12,427 nucleotides of DNA from Clostridia bacterium (lineage in GTDB: Bacteria; Bacillota; Clostridia; UBA1381), in assembly GCA_900770405.1 (NCBI GenBank), contig CAAGKL010000276.1, positions 1-12,427 of the forward strand, written 5' to 3'. The notes under the pieces were generated by a model, which saw only the letters and a program-made list of their open reading frames with translations, did no database searches and was not told the DNA's origin. Position 1 is the first letter of the stretch; each line of letters begins with the position of its first letter. A program made the translations under genes and the position numbers. This document shows positions 5,562-10,016 of this stretch, one piece after another.

Positions 5562-5797
5562 GGAAAGCAACCTGATTATTTTAATCCTTTCAATATTTTC
5601 TGCTAAGCAGAGTGGTAAACTACCACAGCCACCCAAACCGTTGGAGTAACAACGGTGCCGTAAGGCAAGGGTGGTATGTTGAGAGGAGGTGTTATAATGG
5701 CTAAGGTCAAAGTAACCGTTAAAGTAACAGTTCGTAGAACTGTGAAGCGTCGTGTTGTCGTTCATAGATAAGCGACGCGCGATTCAGGTTGCTTTCC
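5562..5797 (+). ncRNA. Inverted-repeat-bounded structured transcript carrying a 24-codon ORF
   Basis: GGAAAGCAACCTGA (5562-5575) and TCAGGTTGCTTTCC (5784-5797) are a perfect 14-bp inverted repeat; the right arm is followed by TTTTTG. On the + strand this is a long closing stem plus a terminator-like T run around 208 bases. Inside are hairpins TCTGC-TAA-GCAGA (5599-5611) and GTGGTA-AAC-TACCAC (5612-5626). Next comes a three-way junction: CCACCC 5629-5634 with GGGTGG 5669-5674, enclosing ACCGTT/AACGGT (5637-5642/5651-5656) and GCC-GTAA-GGC (5657-5666, a GNRA loop). A further hairpin, ACAGTTC-GTA-GAACTGT, lies within the ORF and GCGTCG/CGACGC spans its stop. Known parallels for 5'-3' pairing are type I toxin mRNAs (fold-back inhibition) and retron a1/a2 stems, but no reverse transcriptase is present. 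A miniature transposon is the rival reading. No strong promoter is visible upstream (TAATAT at 5552 only). Confidence 0.6.
5697..5771 (+). CDS. 24-residue strongly cationic beta-patterned peptide
   Basis: ATG 5697 follows a textbook AGGAGGT (5684-5690) by six bases and the frame ends at TAA 5769-5771. The peptide opens MAKVKVTVKVTVRR and ends KRRVVVHR. It has four Lys, five Arg, one His and no acidic residue (about +9), with Val at every even position from 4 to 12 and nine Val in all. This alternation predicts an amphipathic beta strand or hairpin, not a membrane helix. The first half is built from a 12-base tandem repeat (AAAGTAAC units at 5709 and 5721). The codons also form RNA hairpins, so coding and structure overlap. 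I recognise no family. Membrane-active, nucleic-acid-binding, or a regulatory leader peptide are all possible. Translation is supported only by the ribosome site. Confidence 0.6.
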   Translation: MAKVKVTVKVTVRRTVKRRVVVHR

Positions 5798-5812
5798 TTT
5801 TTGCCGGTATTT

Positions 5813-6202
5813 TTATTTTGCAAAATAAATCAAAACACCGAGAGCGCCGGTTATTATAAAAGTTACTACAGCCGTTATAGCCCTGAGCCTGATTTCATTA
5901 ACATTTTTTGCCGTCTGAACAGCCGGTGCGTTTTCAACCTCCGCAATTCTCTGCAAAAATTTTTCTTCGGAATTGTGTTGAGCAATGGCAGTCTCATCGA
6001 CTTTTCGCTTAGTCTCATCAACCTTGGCTTCAATACTGCCGAGTTTTTCCGCCATTACCTCCACGGAAGTAGCTATTTTGTAAATAGCTTTATTTTCCTC
6101 ATTCATTTTTTCAAGATTTTTTACGAGGGCATCAATTCTGTGAGAATTTGCCTTAGACCGCTGCTCTGTTTCGATAAGCATAATACGCTCTGCCTCTGTC
6201 AT
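5813..6202 (-). CDS. XhlA-like phage lysis accessory protein
   Basis: A 129-residue protein: charged N-terminal two thirds (residues 1-95) with heptad-like spacing and many Glu, Lys and Ala, predicted coiled coil (IDALVKNLEKMNEENKAIYK and GSIEAKVDETKRKVDETA), then one C-terminal membrane segment (about 106-127, ITAVVTFIITGALGVLIYFA) ending in Lys. This is the plan of haemolysin XhlA of PBSX-type prophages, which works with a holin and endolysin in host lysis. The ATG overlaps the holin stop by one base (TAATG), so translation is probably coupled. It is the last gene of the leftward lysis operon; its stop is 16 bases from the inverted repeat at 5784-5797. Confidence 0.78.
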   Translation of the reverse strand: MTEAERIMLIETEQRSKANSHRIDALVKNLEKMNEENKAIYKIATSVEVMAEKLGSIEAKVDETKRKVDETAIAQHNSEEKFLQRIAEVENAPAVQTAKNVNEIRLRAITAVVTFIITGALGVLIYFAK

Positions 6203-6576
6203 TATTCTTCCCCCTTGTCTTTTGCCCCGACAATTGCCGCGATAGCCTTGTTGGTGGAAAGAAGCTTTCGCATTTCCACAAGCGCCTCATCAACGTATTC
6301 GCTAAAATCCTCAAAGCTTAAAAGCTTTGCTATCCAAGGGAATTTCTGAACAAAGCTGTCATATACTACAGAAAGCTTTATTCTGCCTGTGCCCGAACCG
6401 AACTCTGCTTCGGCGAGGGTAACAGCACCAAGAAGCCAACCCTTAACCTGCTCCACCTGCTCGGCTTTGGACATAGACAGAAAATCCTTAAAGGTCACTA
6501 TGATAAAGCAAATCATAGCAAACAAGCATATGATTTCAGCCCAATGTTCAACAATAAAACTGAATACTGTATTCAT
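6202..6576 (-). CDS. Phage holin, LLH family
   Basis: A 124-residue protein with one N-terminal membrane segment (residues 7-29, IVEHWAEIICLFAMICFIIV) and a soluble part. The soluble part has the family pattern of LLH-type holins: KGWLLGAVTLAEAEFGSGTG (45-64), then KLSVVYDSFVQKFPWIAKLL, and a C-terminal helix EYVDEALVEMRKLL. Holins assemble in the inner membrane and open it at a set time so that the endolysin reaches the wall. It lies 13 bases after the endolysin gene and overlaps the XhlA-like gene by one base. The ribosome site is AGGAGTG just before ATG 6576. The C-terminal AKDKGEE is polar and normal for the family. Confidence 0.85.
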   Translation of the reverse strand: MNTVFSFIVEHWAEIICLFAMICFIIVTFKDFLSMSKAEQVEQVKGWLLGAVTLAEAEFGSGTGRIKLSVVYDSFVQKFPWIAKLLSFEDFSEYVDEALVEMRKLLSTNKAIAAIVGAKDKGEE

Positions 6577-6589
6577 ATTATATACACTC

Positions 6590-7498
6590 CTATTTTAAAT
6601 TTTTATATAATCTGTGCAGGAACACAATTACCTCCTGCCGCGTGCAAGCTTTGTGCAGTTTAAGATTGCCGCCGGCATCGCCGCACAGTATTCCCGTATT
6701 TACTGCGTTATGCACAGCGTTTTGTGCCCAATCGTCAGGCGTGCTGTCATTTGGTTCAACGACGGGCGCGACCGGCTCTGCGGGCTTTTCTTGTATGGGT
6801 TCCGAGACGGATACGTATTGTGAACTTATGTAACCGATGCCGATAGCGGGGTAGTCCACCCTGTACCAGCCATTGTCTGTTTTGGCAGATATGTTTACAA
6901 CGTCGCCGAAGCTGTGCTTGCCAATGATAACTGCGCCGGCAGACGGTTGTTTACGAATGTTCAAAACATTGGCTGTTATTGAGCCAATCAGGCTGACAGG
7001 CGTTTCTGTAAATGAAACAGCCGCGGCATAGTCAGGGCGGGCAAAGCCTCGAATAGTGGATTTATATCGTGTTCTACGCATTACCGCACCGCCGTTGGCA
7101 TCATTTCCGGAGCCGGTATTTCCCTCAATGGTTGTATAGGAGCCATCGGAGTTGACCTTTTCCACAATGCCTATATGACCGGCAATGCCCTTGCGAGAAA
7201 AATCAAATAGTACTAAGTCGCCGGGCTTGCCCGAAGAATACCATTTGCCAAGCTTTTTGTAGTAGCCCTCAACGGTGGGACAGTATGCCGTCTTTTTGCC
7301 GCCGTAGAACAGCTCGGACGCTCCGCAGGTTTTAAATACCCACCATACAAACACACAGCACCAAGGATAGCCGGAGCCGCTTACTTCGTGCCCGTAATAC
7401 GCTGTATTGTATTTCACTTTATTGGAATTTGCGGGGCGCTCTTTAACGCCTATTTGCGAGGCGGCTACATTGAGTATATTTTGTGCTGTCATATTCAT
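6590..7498 (-). CDS. Phage endolysin: CHAP amidase/peptidase, SH3b and a C-terminal cell-wall motif
   Basis: A 302-residue lysis enzyme cutting peptidoglycan. The CHAP domain spans about residues 5-157: catalytic Cys47 in PWCCVFVWW, His108 in AGHIGIVE, and Glu125/Asn127 in IEGNTG. An SH3b wall-binding domain follows at about 170-232 (ANVLNIRKQPS to IGYISSQYV). A Pro/Glu-rich linker (233-254) leads to a final 48-residue segment (DDWAQNAVHNAVNTGILCGD, ending LHRLYKNLK) that resembles an S-layer-homology repeat as found at the C-terminus of clostridial phage amidases. No signal peptide is present, so export needs the holin. The start is ATG 7498 or, with better spacing to AAGGGGG, ATG 7492. The last 33 residues are nearly repeated by the 42-residue ORF immediately upstream. 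Confidence 0.93.
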   Translation of the reverse strand: MNMTAQNILNVAASQIGVKERPANSNKVKYNTAYYGHEVSGSGYPWCCVFVWWVFKTCGASELFYGGKKTAYCPTVEGYYKKLGKWYSSGKPGDLVLFDFSRKGIAGHIGIVEKVNSDGSYTTIEGNTGSGNDANGGAVMRRTRYKSTIRGFARPDYAAAVSFTETPVSLIGSITANVLNIRKQPSAGAVIIGKHSFGDVVNISAKTDNGWYRVDYPAIGIGYISSQYVSVSEPIQEKPAEPVAPVVEPNDSTPDDWAQNAVHNAVNTGILCGDAGGNLKLHKACTRQEVIVFLHRLYKNLK

Positions 7499-7597
7499 TA
7501 CCCCCTTGCATTATTCGTGCGCCAATAATTTATAGAGCCTTTCAATAAAAATCATAACCTCTTGACGAGTACATACATCGTGCAGTTTAAGATTGCC
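6653..7597. repeat. 18-base direct repeat in the endolysin end and the small upstream ORF
   Basis: GTGCAGTTTAAGATTGCC occurs at 6653-6670 and 7580-7597, identical at all 18 bases. It encodes the same peptide (GNLKLH) on the - strand in both genes. Flanking codons differ at the DNA level but keep the protein similar, so this is a partial gene duplication kept at the protein level rather than a recent copy. Confidence 0.8.
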
Positions 7598-7639
7598 TGC
7601 GTTATCACCGCATAATATATCGTTGTTCAAATTCGCCAT
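7511..7639 (-). CDS. 42-residue stand-alone copy of the endolysin C-terminal motif
   Basis: ATG 7639 is preceded by AGGAGG (7652-7647) at seven bases; the ribosome site overlaps the TAG of the upstream membrane protein. The product (MANLNNDILCGDNAGNLKLH, then TRQEVMIFIERLYKLL) matches the last 33 residues of the endolysin over its whole core (ILCGDxxGNLKLHxxCTRQEVxxFxxRLYKxL). It has no signal or membrane segment. The stop is 12 bases before the endolysin start, so it belongs to the lysis operon. It may bind the wall or pair with the endolysin as a small extra wall-binding subunit, or it may be the remnant of a duplicated lysin. The good ribosome site and intact conserved residues favour a translated gene. 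Confidence 0.7.
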   Translation of the reverse strand: MANLNNDILCGDNAGNLKLHDVCTRQEVMIFIERLYKLLAHE

Positions 7640-7650
7640 TGTATTTCCTC

Positions 7651-7944
7651 CTAACAATCTCTGTTGTCGTTGTCGGTGATGGCAGTGTTGTTAAGCCTGC
7701 TGCCATACTTGCTGACATTTTCAATCGTCTTGGTTACAAAGTATGGGATTGTCACACCCACGATGGCAGTTGCCACGGTCTTAGACAATGTTTCAGCAAT
7801 TTCAACTCTGCCAAACCAAGCAAGGATATATGAACACCACATCATACAAATTGAATTAAACAATATGTAGTTCAATAGCCGCTTATGATATTCCTTGCTA
7901 CGTTTTCTTTTAATCCTTTTTAATATTTTTAATATTGTTTTCAT
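7651..7944 (-). CDS. Small two-span membrane protein at the head of the lysis operon
   Basis: A 97-residue protein with a strongly basic N-terminus (MKTILKILKRIKRKRSKEYH), two membrane segments (about 25-44, NYILFNSICMMWCSYILAWF, and 55-73, TVATAIVGVTIPYFVTKTI) and a polar tail rich in Asn and Asp. Two close spans and a charged end are typical of holin-like or anti-holin proteins, and such proteins often precede clostridial endolysins, but I cannot assign a family. ATG 7944 is preferred because GAGGTGG directly precedes it; ATG 7956 adds four residues but has no ribosome site. The stop overlaps the ribosome site of the next gene. Confidence 0.72.
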   Translation of the reverse strand: MKTILKILKRIKRKRSKEYHKRLLNYILFNSICMMWCSYILAWFGRVEIAETLSKTVATAIVGVTIPYFVTKTIENVSKYGSRLNNTAITDNDNRDC

Positions 7945-7956
7945 ATACCACCTCAT

Positions 7957-8097
7957 ATAGTAGCCGTTATATAATAAACAGCACGGCAGTTACATTTTAC
8001 GTTGTTGAATTGGACAGGGTGATGGGCTTCCAAGTGCTGTCCGCACTATCGGGAATAATGTTTGGACATCCAGTGTTTGATGTGGAAAGGCGGCATA
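7957..8097. promoter_or_regulatory. Divergent intergenic region with spaced GGACA motifs
   Basis: This is the gap between the leftward lysis operon and the rightward FTR-like/kinase pair. GGACAG (8012-8017) and CTGTCC (8037-8042) are inverted, and a third GGACA lies at 8064-8068, an arrangement that could bind a dimeric repressor. No consensus -35/-10 pair is clear on either strand (AT-rich TTATATAA at 7969-7976 is the best leftward -10). Evidence is pattern only. Confidence 0.3.
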
Positions 8098-8295
8098 ATG
8101 AAGATAACAACTAATTCAAATAAAGAACTTGTATCGGAGATACGAGCAAAACTTAAAGAGAACGATAATTATTGCCCGTGTCGCATTGATAAAAATGAAG
8201 ATACAAAATGTATGTGTAAAGAGTTTCGTGCTCAAATAGAAAGAGGAGAATCGGGAGAGTGTCACTGCGGACTGTATATTGCGGAGGTGGATTGA
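8098..8295 (+). CDS. Ferredoxin-thioredoxin-reductase catalytic-chain-like protein
   Basis: A 65-residue protein with three CxC pairs: CPC at 26-28, CMC at 38-40 and CHC at 55-57, in the contexts NYCPCR, TKCMCKEF and ECHCGLYI. This order (CPC, CxC, CHC) is the signature of the FTR beta chain, where four Cys hold a 4Fe-4S cluster and two form the redox-active disulfide; CMC replaces the usual second CPC. It is much shorter than plant or cyanobacterial FTR-beta and matches the mini-versions carried by phages of Gram-positive anaerobes, where the partner is unknown but ribonucleotide reduction is often suggested. ATG 8098 is chosen with GGAAAGG upstream; GTG/ATG further up add unrelated residues. 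The kinase gene starts one base after its stop. Confidence 0.82.
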   Translation: MKITTNSNKELVSEIRAKLKENDNYCPCRIDKNEDTKCMCKEFRAQIERGESGECHCGLYIAEVD

Positions 8296-8296
8296 T

Positions 8297-8860
8297 ATGT
8301 TGATAATCAATTTATTCGGAGCACCCGGTGCGGGTAAATCTACAGGTGCTGCATACATATTTTCAAAATTAAAAATGCTCGGCGTAAATGCCGAGCTTGT
8401 TACAGAATTTGCTAAGGATAAAGTATGGGAGAACAATACAGAGGTTTTAAGTAATCAAACTTATGTGTTCGGGAAACAGCACTTTAGAATCAGCAGGTGC
8501 GCTGATAAGGTAGACGTGATAGTAACCGATAGCCCCTTGCTGCTGTCGGCGCTGTATAACAAGTCTAATTTGCTTGGTGACGATTTCAATAATTTGGTTG
8601 CAAAAATTTTTAAATCATATGATTCGATAAATTATTTTATTAAACGGGACAAGCCGTACAACTCAACGGGTAGATTGCATACTGAAGAGGAGAGCAATGA
8701 ACTTGCAAATGCACTTATCGGTCTGATAACGTCCCTTTTGCTCGGTTATTCAGTTGTAACCTGTTTGCCCGCTGTCCATAAACGCGATGATTTAAGGCTT
8801 TTTTCTTGGTTTCTTTTCTCACCGCGCTTAAACATTGTATTTTTTTATCGGAATTTTTGA
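8297..8860 (+). CDS. Phage-type P-loop nucleotide kinase-like ATPase, C-terminus divergent
   Basis: A 187-residue protein with a Walker A at residues 8-16 (GAPGAGKST), a lid-like Lys/Arg region (GKQHFRISRCADKVDVIVTD), a Walker-B-like VIVTDSPLLLS at 75-84 and IKRDKPYNSTGRLHTEEES at 115-133. This pattern is that of small AAA-type kinases common in phages, thought to phosphorylate nucleotides or nucleosides. From about residue 140 the sequence becomes hydrophobic and irregular (SLLLGYSVVTCLPAV, then LFSWFLFSPRLNIVFFYRNF) and no longer looks like the family, whose C-terminus usually holds a polar helix. A frameshift or a join to foreign DNA near 8715-8740 is likely. GGAGGTGG (8283-8290) sets ATG 8297. 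It forms a one-base-gap pair with the FTR-like gene. Confidence 0.78.
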   Translation: MLIINLFGAPGAGKSTGAAYIFSKLKMLGVNAELVTEFAKDKVWENNTEVLSNQTYVFGKQHFRISRCADKVDVIVTDSPLLLSALYNKSNLLGDDFNNLVAKIFKSYDSINYFIKRDKPYNSTGRLHTEEESNELANALIGLITSLLLGYSVVTCLPAVHKRDDLRLFSWFLFSPRLNIVFFYRNF

Positions 8861-8871
8861 TAAAAAAGTAC
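8837..8871 (+). terminator. AT-rich hairpin at the end of the kinase gene
   Basis: GTATTTTTTTATC (8837-8849) pairs with GATAAAAAAGTAC (8859-8871), 13 pairs with one wobble, loop GGAATTTTT. It spans the kinase stop. The stem is almost all A-T and no T run follows on the + strand, so it is a weak terminator at best. Confidence 0.3.
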
Positions 8872-8879
8872 AAAACTTA

Positions 8880-8908
8880 TTGGAATTTTGACAAAATTTT
8901 GATATAGT
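8880..8908 (+). promoter_or_regulatory. Promoter for the two exoprotein genes
   Basis: TTGGAA (8880-8885), 17 bases, TATAGT (8903-8908). A second -35-like TTGACA (8888-8893) with CATACA (8910-8915, spacing 16) is an alternative. The first ATG follows 22 bases after the -10, behind GGGGGAG (8919-8925). Confidence 0.6.
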
Positions 8909-8930
8909 TCATACAAAAGGGGGAGATTTT

Positions 8931-10001
8931 ATGAATTTGTATAAGCGTATGCTTGCGATGGGTGCGGCAATCGGAATGTTATATTCAACCGCATATGCGC
9001 AGGAGGTGTACGATATCGGGCCGGAAGATATATCTGTCAGGGAGACACACACCGACAATTCAAATCTCAATGTGACTGTTATCAAACAGCAGGGCAATAC
9101 AAGAACAACCGTATTCACGGGCAGACTCGGCGACTATGACAACGGCAAATGGATATACGAGGATTTTTCACAAATACAGTTTATAATTGCAGTTGAATGG
9201 GGAGAAACGGCTGACGGGATAATATATATTATCCCTCAACAGGCAAGCACATCTGCAAATTCCGTGCAGACAGCTGCGGTTGATGCGGAGGTGGTGCAGC
9301 CCTCTTTGAGCATAGCGGAAAATTTTTACATAAACAACAGCAAAATTACCGAACCCCCCGAAACGCAGGAAATAAAAGGCGGAGACAACTTGCGTGCGGA
9401 TTATTCGATAACAAACACAGCCTCTGCGGCGCAGCCTGTTCAGCTTATCCTTTGCGCATATGATATGCGGGACGGGCTGATCGGAGGTGTTTCGACCGAG
9501 CCGTATACTCTGGCGGCGGGCGAGACAAAAAGCTTTGAAAAAAGCATCACAATATCGTCGGATATAACGAATTGCTATGTCAAGGCTATGCTCTGGGACG
9601 GCATAGGGAGCTTCAGACCGCTGCACGCCGCCCTTGAGGTCGGAAGCAACAGCGTAAGCTGCGAAACTGCGACAGCCACGGTCAATTGCGTGGCAAATAA
9701 GGAATACAACCTTGTGACTACGGTTGAAAATATGCCGGCGAATGACGCGGGGCACTACAGGATAAAATATGACCCGTCAAAGCTTGAGCTTACAGACTTG
9801 TGCTCGCTTACATACCAAAAAGAATTGCAGACGGGGGATATTCAGGGGACGAATGTAAAAATTGTCGGTCTGGACACAGCAGGCGGTGAAATTATCTTTG
9901 AAGCACCCAATTCTGCGGCGAAAAGCGTTTCAAAGGTTTTGAATGCAATCAAATTCAAAGCGCTTGTGTCCGATACGCAGACGGTTATAACTATCGAGTA
10001 A
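8931..10001 (+). CDS. Secreted protein with a cohesin-like C-terminal domain
   Basis: A 356-residue exported protein. The signal peptide is clear: basic MNLYKR, hydrophobic core, and an AYA cleavage site before Gln24. Residues 24-120 form a polar beta-rich region. Residues 124-240 hold an immunoglobulin-like module with YVKAMLWDGIGSFRPL (216-231), a sequence type seen near the ends of clostridial surface proteins. Residues 243-356 resemble a cohesin fold (ENMPANDAGHYRIKYDPSKL to TAGGEIIFEA, ending KFKALV). Cohesins bind dockerins, but no dockerin is in view, and isolated cohesin-like domains are common in adhesins and structural exoproteins. There is no LPXTG, SLH or membrane anchor, so the protein is free or held by another protein. 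It is first in an operon with the subtilase 15 bases downstream, and both have GGGGGAG ribosome sites. Specific function unknown. Confidence 0.75.
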   Translation: MNLYKRMLAMGAAIGMLYSTAYAQEVYDIGPEDISVRETHTDNSNLNVTVIKQQGNTRTTVFTGRLGDYDNGKWIYEDFSQIQFIIAVEWGETADGIIYIIPQQASTSANSVQTAAVDAEVVQPSLSIAENFYINNSKITEPPETQEIKGGDNLRADYSITNTASAAQPVQLILCAYDMRDGLIGGVSTEPYTLAAGETKSFEKSITISSDITNCYVKAMLWDGIGSFRPLHAALEVGSNSVSCETATATVNCVANKEYNLVTTVENMPANDAGHYRIKYDPSKLELTDLCSLTYQKELQTGDIQGTNVKIVGLDTAGGEIIFEAPNSAAKSVSKVLNAIKFKALVSDTQTVITIE

Positions 10002-10016
10002 CAAGGGGGAGCGGGA

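Larger units (their letters stand above)
3836..8871. mobile_element. Prophage or satellite remnant next to tRNA-Pro
   Basis: This stretch starts at the tRNA-Pro(GGG) 3' end with an integrase fragment. It then holds phage-type genes only: lysis cassette (holin, XhlA-like, endolysin), an FTR-like protein and a phage-type P-loop kinase. Base composition is clearly more AT-rich than in 1-3560. There is no structural, packaging or replication gene, and the integrase lacks its N-terminus, so the element is probably immobile. I looked for a second copy of the tRNA 3' end as the other attachment site and saw none in the window. The right border is inferred from the end of the kinase and the new promoter at 8880, so it is approximate. 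Confidence 0.7.

Noticed and set aside
5520..5765. 81-residue ORF on the - strand across the inverted-repeat unit
   Set aside because: No ribosome site at its start, irregular composition, and it overlaps the much better supported 24-codon frame and the hairpins.
5562..5797. Retron msr-msd RNA
   Set aside because: The paired ends and hairpin chain are suggestive, but there is no reverse transcriptase or effector gene in the window and no long msd-type hairpin.
5789..6349. 186-residue + strand ORF
   Set aside because: It is antisense to the XhlA-like and holin genes, has no ribosome site, and has the Phe/Ser-rich look of an antisense frame.
3844..8834. CGCTTAAACA at both 3844-3853 and 8825-8834 as attachment-site copies
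   Set aside because: Ten bases repeat by chance many times in a window of this size, the flanks do not match, and it lies outside the tRNA sequence.
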